Both the position numbers and the translations under genes were made by a program. A DNA stretch of 64,000 nt, taken from NCBI RefSeq assembly GCF_008641105.1, contig NZ_VTTI01000011.1:1-64000 (forward strand), written 5' to 3'. The notes beneath the pieces are model-generated. The model was not told the DNA's origin, did not search any database, and saw nothing but the letters and a program-made list of their open reading frames with translations. Each line of letters begins with the position of its first letter. Positions within the stretch are counted from its first letter, which is position 1. Below, piece after piece: positions 54,882 through 63,604 of the stretch. The stretch is from Halopseudomonas salina (lineage in GTDB: Bacteria > Pseudomonadota > Gammaproteobacteria > Pseudomonadales > Pseudomonadaceae).

Positions 54882-57379
54882 CTGCCGCGGTTGATCAGTC
54901 GCATCGGACTTTCCCGCACCACTGCACGGGTACCCAAGGCGCCTGCGACACCGATCAGAACGGCGCCGGTAACAGGCACCAGTACCCATAGCAGATAGTG
55001 TGGCGACCAGTCCAGATTCAACGCGAAGCGATACAGCAGCCAGGTAATCAGCTCCGCCGCGACAATCGCCATGATGCCGGCCAGGGAACCCAGTAGCGCG
55101 AATTCCAGGCGGTTGGCCTGCCGCAACAGCGCCTTGCGTGCCCCCAGTGTGCGCAGCAAAGCCCCTTCATAAAGGCGATTGTCCAGGGTCGACTGCAAGG
55201 CGGCGAACAGCACGGTAAAGCCCGCCAGCAACACGAATACCATGACGTATTCCACAGCCAGTGTGACCTGCGCGAGGATGTCGCGAATCTGCTTGAGCAA
55301 CGCTTCGACTTCGAGCAGGGTCATGGCTGGAAAGGCCCGTGCCAGATCGCGCAGCTCGGCCCGCTTCTCCGTGGGCAGGCTGAAACTGGTGAGCAGGGTC
55401 GCAGGCATGTTCTCCAGGCTGCCGGGCGAGAAGATGATGTAGAAGTTGGGCGTGAAATTATCCCAATTCACTTCCCGGATATTCAGCACGCGGGCGTCCA
55501 GCACCTGCCCTGCAATCACGAAACTCAATACATCACCCACTTCCACGCCCAGGCTGTCGGCCAGACCGGATTCGATGGATATCAGGGATTCATCATCTGG
55601 CAGGGTATCGGGCCACCATTCTCCGGCAAGCAGTGTGTTGTCGGTGGCCATAGTGGCGGACCAGGTGAGACTCAGATCGCGGCTGACAGCTCGCTCGCCC
55701 TGGCTCTCCTTGGTGACCAGTTCGCGCACCGGCCGACTGTTGATCTCGGTAAGACGCCCCGGGGTTACCGGGTACAGCGGAGCGCTCACCGCACCGATAC
55801 GCTCCAGCGCCGCGGTGAACTCGGCCTGCTCTGCCGGCATGATATTCAGTGCAAAGTGGTTGGGGGTGTCCTCGGGTAGCTGCTGTTGCCAGGTATCCAG
55901 CAACTCGGTGCGCAGAATCAGTACGACCACCATGGACATCAGGATGAGACCGAAGGCGAGTATCTGGCCGGCGGCGGCGATCGGCTGCTTGAGAAGCTGG
56001 CCACTGCCCAGGCGCCAGGCGAGCCCGGCATTGCGCAGCCGGTTGCCCGAAAGGCGCAACAATGCCCAGGCTACCAGACCCAGCAGCAGGGCGGCGATGG
56101 CGCCACCGAAGACCACGGCGAGGGTGATGCGCAGATTGCCGGTGAATTGCCACATCAGCAGACTGAGCCCGCCCAGTGCCAGACCGTAAATCAGCCAGCC
56201 ACTGCTGGGCAGTGGCGCCAGGTCGCGACGTAGCACCCGCAGTGGTGCCACCTTGCCCAGCCGTATCAACGGGGGCAGAGCAAAGCCGGCCAGTGCAATC
56301 AGACCGGTAGCGCCGCCAACCAGCAGGGGTTTCAGGCCCACGCCCGGCAGATCCGGCGGTAATAGGTCTCGCAACAACAGCACCAGTCCCCATTGCATGA
56401 CCCAGCCCAGAGCCAGACCTATTACCGTGGCAACCAGGCCCAGGCAGGCCAGCTGGATGAGAAAAATCGACATCACCCGGCGTCTGCTGGCGCCAAGACA
56501 GCGCAGCAGCGCACTGGTGTCGAAATGCCGAGTAGCAAAGCGGCTGGCAGACAGGGCTACAGCGACACCCGCCAGTACTACGGCAGCAATACTTGCCAGC
56601 CCCAGAAACTGGGCGGCCCGGTCCAGGGCGCTGCCGATCTGCTGGTTGTCATCTGCCACAGTAGTCAGCTGCTGGTTGTCCTCCAGCTGTGGTCTCAACC
56701 AGTTCGCGTAGCCTTGCAGCGCGCCCTCGGCACCGCTCAACAGCAGGCGATAGCGTACCCGGCTACCCGGCTGCACCACCGCGGTTTCCTCAAGATCAGC
56801 CAGATTCATCAGTACACGGGGCGTCAGACTATAAAAATCGCCGGCCCTGTCAGGCTCGTATGTCAGCATGGCGCTGACGGACATGCTGGCCATACCCACA
56901 TCCAGGGTATCCCCGGTCTCGAGGGCGAGCTGGGCGGCCAGCCGGGGCTCGATCCAGACTTCGCCGGGAGGCGGAATCGCATTGACGACGCGCTCGGTAC
57001 CGAACATCTGATCGGCCACCCGCACCTGACCCTTGAGTGGATAGCCCGGGCCTACGGCCTTGACGCTGGAGAGTTGAATCTCCACATCACCACTCATCAT
57101 GCTGTTGAATTCGACCACATCCACATGGGACAAGCCGTCTTCCATAGCACGCTGCAGAAACGCTTCGGGTAGTGGAGCGCGGGAGGAAATGACCATGTCG
57201 GCGCCAAGAAACTCGGCTGCTCTGCTGACCATGCCCCGTTGTAGCCGGTCGGTGAAGAAGCTGATCGCAGTGCTGACCAGAACCGCGATAATCAAGGCCA
57301 TAACCAGTACACGCAGTTCGCCGGCGCGCCATTCGCGGGCCAACAGACGGGTGGCCAGGGACCAGGTGCCGTTGTTCAT
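54878..57379 (-). CDS. ABC transporter permease, FtsX/YbbP family
   Basis: This 833-residue inner-membrane protein has a first helix (about 20-42), two FtsX-type four-helix blocks (about 260-480 and 715-825) and large periplasmic domains, as in E. coli YbbP. With the ATPase encoded just upstream and tesA divergent, the group is the conserved ybbAP-tesA cluster. It is probably an exporter or mechanotransmission-type ABC system for lipids or hydrophobic compounds; substrate unknown. Its start overlaps the ATPase stop by four bases (ATGA), and its stop overlaps greB's stop. Confidence 0.9.
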   Translation of the reverse strand: MNNGTWSLATRLLAREWRAGELRVLVMALIIAVLVSTAISFFTDRLQRGMVSRAAEFLGADMVISSRAPLPEAFLQRAMEDGLSHVDVVEFNSMMSGDVEIQLSSVKAVGPGYPLKGQVRVADQMFGTERVVNAIPPPGEVWIEPRLAAQLALETGDTLDVGMASMSVSAMLTYEPDRAGDFYSLTPRVLMNLADLEETAVVQPGSRVRYRLLLSGAEGALQGYANWLRPQLEDNQQLTTVADDNQQIGSALDRAAQFLGLASIAAVVLAGVAVALSASRFATRHFDTSALLRCLGASRRRVMSIFLIQLACLGLVATVIGLALGWVMQWGLVLLLRDLLPPDLPGVGLKPLLVGGATGLIALAGFALPPLIRLGKVAPLRVLRRDLAPLPSSGWLIYGLALGGLSLLMWQFTGNLRITLAVVFGGAIAALLLGLVAWALLRLSGNRLRNAGLAWRLGSGQLLKQPIAAAGQILAFGLILMSMVVVLILRTELLDTWQQQLPEDTPNHFALNIMPAEQAEFTAALERIGAVSAPLYPVTPGRLTEINSRPVRELVTKESQGERAVSRDLSLTWSATMATDNTLLAGEWWPDTLPDDESLISIESGLADSLGVEVGDVLSFVIAGQVLDARVLNIREVNWDNFTPNFYIIFSPGSLENMPATLLTSFSLPTEKRAELRDLARAFPAMTLLEVEALLKQIRDILAQVTLAVEYVMVFVLLAGFTVLFAALQSTLDNRLYEGALLRTLGARKALLRQANRLEFALLGSLAGIMAIVAAELITWLLYRFALNLDWSPHYLLWVLVPVTGAVLIGVAGALGTRAVVRESPMRLINRGS

Positions 57380-58056
57380 TGCGTGGGCTCCAGCAAACGA
57401 CCCGCTTCCAGTTGCAAGGCGCTCTGACAGCGCTCGGCCAGGCGCTGGTCATGGGTGACCATGACCAGCGTGGTGTGCTGCTCGCGGTTCAGGTCGAACA
57501 GCAGGTCGGTTATGTGTTGCCCGGTAACAGCATCCAGGTTGCCGGTGGGCTCGTCGGCGAACAGAATATCCGGCTCGCTGGCAAAGGCCCTGGCAATGGC
57601 CACCCGTTGCTGTTCACCACCGGAGAGCTGGCGCGGATAGTGCGTCAGGCGCGCGCCCAGCCCAACCCTTTGGAGCAGGTCTGCAGCGCGTTGACGGGCA
57701 TCATGGCGACCGTGGAGTTCCAGGGGCAACATGACGTTTTCCAGGGCAGTCAGGCTGTCGAGCAACTGGAATGACTGAAACACAAAGCCGACGTGCTCAG
57801 CGCGTAGTTCTGCCCGCTGGTCTTCATCCAGATCACTCAGGTTTCTGCCAGCCAGATGCACCTCGCCGCTGCTGGGCAGATCCAGTCCGGCAAGCAGGCT
57901 CAATAAGGTGGACTTGCCAGAACCTGAAGCGCCCACGATGGCGACGCTGCTGGCCTTGGCAATAGCCAGACTGACATCGTCCAGGATGGTCAATGTCGCT
58001 TCCTGGCTGCGAACGACTTTGCTAAGGTGGCGGGCAACGATCACGCTGTCTGACAT
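57376..58056 (-). CDS. ABC transporter ATPase, YbbA-like
   Basis: The 226-residue ATPase has Walker A GASGSGKST (about 40-48), a Q-loop FVFQSFQLL, the signature LSGGEQQRVAIARA, and Walker B ILFADEPTGNLD. It groups with LolD/MacB-type ATPases that serve FtsX-like permeases. Start ATG 58056 lies only 12 bp from the divergent tesA start, so the two promoters must lie within each other's coding region. It is translationally coupled to the permease gene. Confidence 0.94.
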   Translation of the reverse strand: MSDSVIVARHLSKVVRSQEATLTILDDVSLAIAKASSVAIVGASGSGKSTLLSLLAGLDLPSSGEVHLAGRNLSDLDEDQRAELRAEHVGFVFQSFQLLDSLTALENVMLPLELHGRHDARQRAADLLQRVGLGARLTHYPRQLSGGEQQRVAIARAFASEPDILFADEPTGNLDAVTGQHITDLLFDLNREQHTTLVMVTHDQRLAERCQSALQLEAGRLLEPTQ

Positions 58057-58068
58057 GGAATCTGCCTT

Positions 58069-58695
58069 TTGATTAGGTTCATTAGAAAATATCTGGCAAT
58101 CGGGCTCTTGAGCGCTCTGGCCTGGCCAGCGAGCGCCCAGGGGATATTGGTTGTCGGCGATAGTATCAGCGCCGCTTTCGGTCTGGAAATCAGCGATGGC
58201 TGGGTATCTCTGCTGGAGCAGCGTATGGAGGCCAGTGGCGAGTCTCTTCCGGTGATCAATGCGTCAGTGAGCGGCGACACCACGGCTGGGGGGCTGGCCC
58301 GCCTGCCACGCTTGCTGGAGCGCCATGAGCCTGACCTGGTAGTGATAGAATTGGGCGGTAATGACGGGCTTCGCGGAATGCGCCCGGCCAATATGCAACA
58401 GAATCTTTCACTGATGGTCGAGCAGGCTCGGGCGGCCGGCGCGGACGTTCTTCTTCTGGGAATGCAGTTGCCGCCGAATTACGGATTGCGCTTTACCGAG
58501 GCATTTGCGCAGGTCTTCGTTGCGGTGAGCGAGGAACATGACGTGCCACTGGTTCCGTTTCTTCTTGCGGGAATTGCTGGCGAACCTGACAGGACCCTGA
58601 TGCAGGCCGACGGGATACACCCCACGGCCAAGGCGCAGGAACGGATACTGGATAATGCCTGGCCGCCCATAGAGGCCTGGCTTGATGCGCGTTGA
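58069..58695 (+). CDS. tesA: Acyl-CoA thioesterase I/arylesterase (SGNH hydrolase)
   Basis: TesA is a periplasmic esterase with thioesterase, arylesterase and lysophospholipase activity. The 208-residue precursor has a signal peptide (about 1-24, ending PASA-QG). The catalytic residues are Ser32 in VVGDSISAAFGL, and Asp181 and His184 in DGIHP; Asn98 in GGNDGLRG completes the SGNH set. TTG 58069 is the only start keeping the signal peptide, with a weak ribosome site. Spacing to the divergent ATPase gene is 12 bp. Confidence 0.93.
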   Translation: MIRFIRKYLAIGLLSALAWPASAQGILVVGDSISAAFGLEISDGWVSLLEQRMEASGESLPVINASVSGDTTAGGLARLPRLLERHEPDLVVIELGGNDGLRGMRPANMQQNLSLMVEQARAAGADVLLLGMQLPPNYGLRFTEAFAQVFVAVSEEHDVPLVPFLLAGIAGEPDRTLMQADGIHPTAKAQERILDNAWPPIEAWLDAR

Positions 58696-58751
58696 TCAGG
58701 CTGTCGCCAAATGGCGGCAGCGGAGCCATTTGGTACTGCAGGAGACAGGGT

Positions 58752-59108
58752 GTGACAGCAAGCTGGATGGCCAGAAGATGGTGTGTCGTGGAGCGCGAAG
58801 AGCAGCATGATCTGTTCATAACAGATCCCTGGCATACCCATCTGGTGGATATCAATCTTCGCCTGGATGTACCGGTAGAGCGTACTCTGTGTGGTGATCT
58901 GTTACCTGCGCGGCCGGTTTTTTCCGAGTTGCTGCGTTCAATCCTGCCGCAACTGTGCCCCGAGTGTCTGTCCCATGCACGCTCGCAGCGTATTGCTGGA
59001 CGGGGCACCGGGCGATCTGCCAGGACCGGGCGCGCAGGTGCTGTCGCGCTGGTCGAAGCTGCTGACGAAGTTCGTCAAATAGGTCTGGATGTTGTCCAGG
59101 GAGACTGA
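58752..59108 (+). CDS. Hypothetical Cys-containing protein after tesA
   Basis: I do not recognise this 118-residue protein. It has three cysteines in TLCGD and CPECLSH (about residues 47, 69 and 72) that could form a small metal site, and an Arg/Gly/Ala-rich C-terminal third. GTG 58752 is preceded by GGAGA with good spacing; the frame is open back to 58692. There is no signal peptide. It abuts the L,D-transpeptidase start (59110) and lies in the otherwise conserved tesA-oprI neighbourhood. Confidence 0.6.
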   Translation: MTASWMARRWCVVEREEQHDLFITDPWHTHLVDINLRLDVPVERTLCGDLLPARPVFSELLRSILPQLCPECLSHARSQRIAGRGTGRSARTGRAGAVALVEAADEVRQIGLDVVQGD

Positions 59109-59109
59109 C

Positions 59110-60090
59110 ATGCGTAGCGTTGTGTATTCCCGTGCAAGACAGTTGGGTTGCGGCGTACTGGCTTCATTCGCCTTTGCTGCCTTGCCCCTGGCAGCCTTTG
59201 AATACCCTTTGCAGGGGGACGATCAGGAGCTGGTTGGCGAGGTGTACAGCGTTACCGCCAGCTATGAGGACACCTTCGCGAAACTGGGCGGCGAGCACGG
59301 TTTTGGCTATCTGGAGATGATCGCGGCAAATCCTTCTATTGATCCCTGGGTGCCTGGTGAGGGCGCCGAAATACGCATGCCCGGCTTGCACGTGGTACCC
59401 AGCGTCCCGCGCACCGGTATCGTGATCAACCTGCCTGAGTACCGGTTGTACTACTTCCCCCCCGAGGGCGGGAAGGTCCTGACCTACCCGGTGGGTATCG
59501 GCAGGGAAGGCTGGTCTTCGCCCATCGGCGAGACGCGAGTCCTGCGCAAGGAGGCGAATCCGTCCTGGTATCCTCCACAGTCGATTCGAGAGGAACACGC
59601 CGCTGAGGGTGACATCCTGCCAGCGGTTGTGCCGCCAGGCCCGGATAATCCAATGGGACCGTTCAAGATGAATCTGGCCATGAGCGGATACGTGATCCAT
59701 GGCACCAATAAAAAATTCGGCATTGGTATGCGGGTCAGCCACGGTTGTTTTCGCATGCGCAATGAAGATATCACCCAGCTTTTCCCGCAGATTCCGCTGA
59801 ATACGCCGGTGCGTATAGTCAATCAGCCATTCAAGCTGGGGCTCGACGGCAGGGGTGATCTGTACCTGGAGGTGCACACGCCACTGGACGAACACGGGCT
59901 GCCTTCAACGCTGGATCGCCAAGCAGCGATTCAGGCATTGCTCGCGCAACGAACTGATGTATCCGGCGGAGTGCGTCTGGACTGGCAGGCGATCAGGGAT
60001 GCGGTGTTCGCCGAGGAGGGTATTCCGGTCCGGATCGGTACGGCCATGGGCTACCAGCCCGAGGTCGAACAGGTTCAGAATTACTGGTAA
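59110..60090 (+). CDS. L,D-transpeptidase (YkuD domain), ErfK/YbiS type
   Basis: The 326-residue protein has a signal peptide (about 1-29), a LysM-like segment (about 42-92) and a YkuD catalytic domain (about 100-235). The active site is HGTN...SHGCFRM, with His197, His211 and nucleophile Cys213. Such enzymes attach Braun-type lipoprotein to peptidoglycan or form 3-3 cross-links. The neighbouring oprI-like gene makes the first role attractive (inference). GGGAGA precedes ATG 59110; an open frame from 59089 overlaps the previous gene. Confidence 0.92.
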   Translation: MRSVVYSRARQLGCGVLASFAFAALPLAAFEYPLQGDDQELVGEVYSVTASYEDTFAKLGGEHGFGYLEMIAANPSIDPWVPGEGAEIRMPGLHVVPSVPRTGIVINLPEYRLYYFPPEGGKVLTYPVGIGREGWSSPIGETRVLRKEANPSWYPPQSIREEHAAEGDILPAVVPPGPDNPMGPFKMNLAMSGYVIHGTNKKFGIGMRVSHGCFRMRNEDITQLFPQIPLNTPVRIVNQPFKLGLDGRGDLYLEVHTPLDEHGLPSTLDRQAAIQALLAQRTDVSGGVRLDWQAIRDAVFAEEGIPVRIGTAMGYQPEVEQVQNYW

Positions 60091-60150
60091 TTCCATGCAT
60101 GCAGTCAGCGTTGCCTGTTCGACCGGCTGCTGCTGGCTAGGAAGGAGGTT

Positions 60151-60184
60151 GTATCATTCCGACGCCTGTGCGCCGGAATGATAC
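60151..60184. terminator. Hairpin between the transpeptidase and oprI genes
   Basis: GTATCATTCCG (60151-60161) pairs perfectly with CGGAATGATAC (60174-60184), an 11-bp stem with further pairing inside the loop. It lies between convergent genes, 17 bp after the oprI stop in minus-strand terms. It has no T tract on either side; it probably protects or ends the abundant oprI mRNA. Confidence 0.6.
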
Positions 60185-60201
60185 AGGCGGCCGGTACCGA
60201 C

Positions 60202-60462
60202 TTACTTCCGGCTGGCGCGTTCTAGCATACGGCGGGCGCGTTCGTTGGCTTCTTCGGCCTTGCGATCGGCGCGTTGTGCGGCGGCCATTGCTTCTTCGGC
60301 CATACGATAGGCCTCGTCTGCACGAGCCTGGGCGCGGGCAACCGATGTTTCAGCCGCTGACAGGCGGGATTCCATCTGTTGATGCTGGTGCTCGTTGGTG
60401 CTGCAACCCACGGCCAGCAATGCGGCTAACGAAATAGCTGAAACCTTCAGTACGTTCTGCAT
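60202..60462 (-). CDS. oprI: Major outer-membrane lipoprotein OprI (Lpp-like)
   Basis: The 86-residue precursor has a lipoprotein signal with lipobox LAVGC (Cys20), followed by a long Ala/Glu/Arg-rich helix with heptad repeats ([20 protein letters not shown]), ending in RASRK. The C-terminal Lys could be joined to peptidoglycan, as in Lpp. ATG 60462 is chosen because AAGGGG lies upstream and gives a proper signal peptide; the frame is open back to 60567. It would be very abundant. The transpeptidase gene converges on it from the other side. Confidence 0.94.
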   Translation of the reverse strand: MQNVLKVSAISLAALLAVGCSTNEHQHQQMESRLSAAETSVARAQARADEAYRMAEEAMAAAQRADRKAEEANERARRMLERASRK

Positions 60463-60678
60463 AAGTATCCCCTTGTTGATCGAAACGGGTATGAAAAAAT
60501 TCTGCCAACTGGCGAATTTAAGTTTAGCAGTAACTACGAAAAACGTAACTGCAGCTCCATAAACCATCGGGTAGGCGTGTTATTCAGCGCATGGAAGGGG
60601 GGGTGCGCAGAGTTGTAATGTCCAGTGGCTAAGGTATCGTGTCGCGAGCCAATCAATAATTACAAAGGAACGCTTCCT

Positions 60679-62079
60679 ATGCTGGGAAATCTGGGACTGC
60701 TGGCCGGCCTTGCGCTACTGATCTACATGGCCATGCGCGGAATCAATATCTTTATCGCGTCGCTGGTTTGCGCACTAGTGGTGGCAGTGACCAACGGTTT
60801 GCTGATACCCCGCACCTTGCTCGAATATTATCCTTCCGGTTCATTGGGTGCCTTCAGTTTTGCCGGGCGCTTCTTCCTGCTGTTTCTTTGCGGCGCAATC
60901 TTCGGTAAGGCCATGGCGACCAGCCAGGCGGCCAAGAGTATCTCCCTGGCCATTACCCGCAGTCTTGGCGTCAAGCATACATTGCTGGTAGGCATGATCG
61001 TCTGTGCACTTCTGACCTACGGTGGTGTTGTGGTGTTCGTCGTGGTATTCACCATGTACCCACTGGGTATTACATTGATGCGTGAAGCCAACCTGCCGAA
61101 ACGTCTCTGGGCCGCTGCAACGTCCGTTGGCGCAGGCACTTTTACCATGACCGCATTGCCAGGCACTCCCTCCATTCACAACGTCATCTCCGCCAGTTCT
61201 CTGGGCACTGACCTCTTCGCTGGTGGCTGGATTGGCCTGTTTGCCGCGCTCATCATGGGCGGTCTGGGTATGTGGTACGTGGAGCGTGGCTGGCGCCTGG
61301 CCCGCGCCAATGGCGAGGGGTTTGTGGAAAATGCCCAGGATCGCCGGATGGAGCAGCTGGCCGGGGATCTGGACAACGTTCCTTCATGGAAGCTATCGCT
61401 GGTGCCGATGGTTGTCGTACTCGGCACCATCATGCTGCCGCGTCTGATTATTTCCCTGGGCGACTGGTCGCAAAGTGACAGTGCGCTGGCATCATTGCTG
61501 GTCTTCAGTCAGGCGCAGCCGATCATCTGGCCGAGCATGGCCCTGATTCTCGGATCGCTGACCTGCGTAGTGCTCTTTCCCTCCATGCGCCGCAAGATCG
61601 TCGAGGTATTTGGCCAGGGCGCAGAGGACTCGATCATGCCGCTGATCAACACGGCTGCGGTTATCGGCTTTGGTGGCGTGGTTACCCAGACAGCCGGCTT
61701 CAGCCAGTTCGCCCAGTGGATTCTCAACGCTGACCTGCCGCCGCTGTTGTCCGTATTTGCTTCGGCGAGCGTGGTCTCGGCCATTGTGGGTTCCTCCTCG
61801 GGCGGTCTGCAGATTTTCATGCAAACGCTGGCGCCGCAGTATCTGGAAATGGGCATCGAGCCGGAGATTCTTCACCGTATAGCAGCTATTGCATCGGGCG
61901 GTCTGGACTCGCTGCCCCATTGTGGCGCCGTTATTGCGACCTTCATGATTATGGGGTTGACCCACCGTGAGGCGTACAAGGATATGTTCATGGTCACAGT
62001 GGCGATACCAGTGATAGCCTGTCTGGCATCAATTGCACTGCTGATGGCACTCGGGGTGGGAGTGACTCCACCCGCGTAA
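60679..62079 (+). CDS. GntP-family permease (organic acid/proton symporter-like)
   Basis: This 466-residue inner-membrane protein has about 12 hydrophobic helices and motifs of the gluconate-permease superfamily, including TALPGTPSIHNV near residue 160 and SASVVSAIVGSSSGGLQI in the second half. Substrate is not predictable: GntP members carry gluconate, 3-hydroxybutyrate, glycerate or similar acids. ATG 60679 follows AAAGGAA at suitable spacing; the frame is open back to 60625. It stands alone, with no catabolic genes adjacent, so its substrate cannot be read from context. Confidence 0.85.
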   Translation: MLGNLGLLAGLALLIYMAMRGINIFIASLVCALVVAVTNGLLIPRTLLEYYPSGSLGAFSFAGRFFLLFLCGAIFGKAMATSQAAKSISLAITRSLGVKHTLLVGMIVCALLTYGGVVVFVVVFTMYPLGITLMREANLPKRLWAAATSVGAGTFTMTALPGTPSIHNVISASSLGTDLFAGGWIGLFAALIMGGLGMWYVERGWRLARANGEGFVENAQDRRMEQLAGDLDNVPSWKLSLVPMVVVLGTIMLPRLIISLGDWSQSDSALASLLVFSQAQPIIWPSMALILGSLTCVVLFPSMRRKIVEVFGQGAEDSIMPLINTAAVIGFGGVVTQTAGFSQFAQWILNADLPPLLSVFASASVVSAIVGSSSGGLQIFMQTLAPQYLEMGIEPEILHRIAAIASGGLDSLPHCGAVIATFMIMGLTHREAYKDMFMVTVAIPVIACLASIALLMALGVGVTPPA

Positions 62080-62088
62080 GACACATTG

Positions 62089-62121
62089 CCCCCGGTGTGA
62101 ATTTTTTTTCGCCGCCGGGGG
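62089..62121 (+). terminator. Hairpin after the GntP-type gene
   Basis: CCCCCGG (62089-62095) pairs with CCGGGGG (62115-62121), but the loop contains the run of eight Ts that would normally follow a terminator stem. An alternative short stem ACAC/GTGT ends just before that T tract. It is terminator-like but unusual. Confidence 0.45.
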
Positions 62122-62164
62122 TCAATAGGGTTTGCAGTAATTGCTACTGCCGGGGAGAACATTT

Positions 62165-62443
62165 ATGGACCAGGAAATAACGATTCAGCACGATCTGGCC
62201 GACAAGCAGTTCTATGTAACCATCGATGGTAGCCGAGCCTACCTGGCCTACATGGATCTCGGCAGGAAAACGCTGGATATCTATCGTACCTTCGTGCCCA
62301 ACGCCCTGCGCGGTAAAGGTCTGGCCGCCAAGCTCACCGAGCGTGCCCTGCAATTCGCCAGCGAGGAGGGTTACCAGGTGATTCCCTCATGCTCCTATGT
62401 GGAGCGCTATATGCAGCGCCAGGAAAAGTTGCGCTCCCGCTAG
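62165..62443 (+). CDS. GNAT-like acetyltransferase, YjdJ/YidJ type
   Basis: The 92-residue protein is a minimal GNAT fold: a beta strand pair, YRTFVPNALRGKGLAAKLTE as the acetyl-CoA-binding motif A (R-G-K-G-L-A), and a C-terminal strand ending in PSCSYVERYMQR. This small-GNAT family (E. coli YjdJ-like) has no firm substrate. GGGGAGA precedes ATG 62165. A 152-bp gap follows, with a short hairpin (CGCGCC 62454-62459 with GGCGCG 62472-62477). Confidence 0.88.
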   Translation: MDQEITIQHDLADKQFYVTIDGSRAYLAYMDLGRKTLDIYRTFVPNALRGKGLAAKLTERALQFASEEGYQVIPSCSYVERYMQRQEKLRSR

Positions 62444-62595
62444 CAGTCTCGCTCGCGCCGGTGTCTTGAGTGGCGCGCTGGTGTTTTGATTGGGGAGTAC
62501 CTCCACAGAGGCAGTAAGCCTTACCCCAATGCCCCGATTCAAAACCGGCGGCAGTTGCTACTGTGTAGTGATAGTTGATACAGGACGCAACCAGC

Positions 62596-63000
62596 ATGAA
62601 CATAGAAACCTATTCCGATCTAATTAGTGCTGCGGCAAAGCAGGCAGAGCCGCAACGGCTACTTTTCGTATTCGCCGCGGCCGAATTGCCTGAAGGTGCC
62701 ACTGCAGAGCAGATTGAACAGTTCCAGCGCGGCGAAGGTGGGGTGCTGACGCCTGTGCTGTGTGTCGACAAGCTTCCCGACGAGGCAGAGGATTTCGAGG
62801 CGATAGTGGCAGAGTCCGACCGGACCGGCATGCACTGGGATGTGGCCTTTGTTTCGGCCATGAGCGGTCGCGGCGGTATGCCCTCCAACAGCGACGAGGC
62901 AGAGCAGCCCTTGAAGATGATGATGGAACAGATACAGGCCGGCATGATCTCCCAGTTTCTGGCCCTGAGCCGTAGTGGCGACATCATTCAGTTGTATTGA
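62596..63000 (+). CDS. Conserved hypothetical protein upstream of mog
   Basis: The 134-residue soluble protein has no domain I can name. It is acidic and contains RLLFVFAAAELPEGA and a central region with Cys57. Pseudomonas genomes carry this protein under the label 'ribonucleotide reductase subunit alpha', but nothing in the sequence, such as active-site cysteines or barrel length, supports that. ATG 62596 is preferred over a start at 62575 since AGGA lies before it. It precedes mog by nine bases and is likely co-transcribed with it. Confidence 0.8.
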   Translation: MNIETYSDLISAAAKQAEPQRLLFVFAAAELPEGATAEQIEQFQRGEGGVLTPVLCVDKLPDEAEDFEAIVAESDRTGMHWDVAFVSAMSGRGGMPSNSDEAEQPLKMMMEQIQAGMISQFLALSRSGDIIQLY

Positions 63001-63009
63001 GGGCAGAGT

Positions 63010-63540
63010 ATGAGCATTCCCATCAGGATAGGGATTCTGACCGTCAGTGACCGCGCCAGTGCCGGCATTTATGACGACATTTCCGGCAAAGCCATTATTG
63101 AGACTCTGAACGAGTATCTGATAAGTACCTGGGATCCCGTCTATCGCCTGGTTCCTGATGAACCGCGGCAAATCGAGCGAGCCCTGGAGCAACTGGTAGA
63201 TGCTGAAGAGTGCTGCCTGGTCATTACTACCGGTGGCACAGGTCCTGCCGCGCGTGATGTTACGCCAGAAGCCACCGAAGTTGTCTGCGACCGCATGATG
63301 CCCGGGTTTGGCGAGCTGATGCGCGCCGAGTCTCTCAAGTATGTGCCCACGGCAATTTTATCCAGACAGACAGCAGGATTGCGCGGCAGCAGCCTGATAA
63401 TCAACCTGCCGGGCAAGCCACGGGCCATTCGCCAGTGTCTGGATGCCGTTTTCCCGGCGGTACCTTACTGCATAGACTTGATGGAAGGGCCCTACCTTGA
63501 ATGCAATGAATCAGTAATCAAGGTCTTTCGTCCGGCGTAG
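63010..63540 (+). CDS. mog: Molybdopterin adenylyltransferase (Mog)
   Basis: Mog adenylylates molybdopterin before molybdate insertion in cofactor synthesis. The 176-residue protein shows ILTVSDRASAGIYDD near the N-terminus, the binding motif TTGGTGPAARDVTPEA, MPGFGELMRAESL and PTAILSRQTAG, and a C-terminus (SVPYCI-like VPYCIDLMEGPYLE) typical of Mog rather than the shorter MoaB. The active-site Asp residues are retained. GGGCAGAG precedes the ATG. Confidence 0.94.
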   Translation: MSIPIRIGILTVSDRASAGIYDDISGKAIIETLNEYLISTWDPVYRLVPDEPRQIERALEQLVDAEECCLVITTGGTGPAARDVTPEATEVVCDRMMPGFGELMRAESLKYVPTAILSRQTAGLRGSSLIINLPGKPRAIRQCLDAVFPAVPYCIDLMEGPYLECNESVIKVFRPA

Positions 63541-63604
63541 TTGCCAGCTATCAGCATGGCTGCAAGCTCCTGAGCGAGCAGCCATGGGGTCTGGCACTGG
63601 CAGA

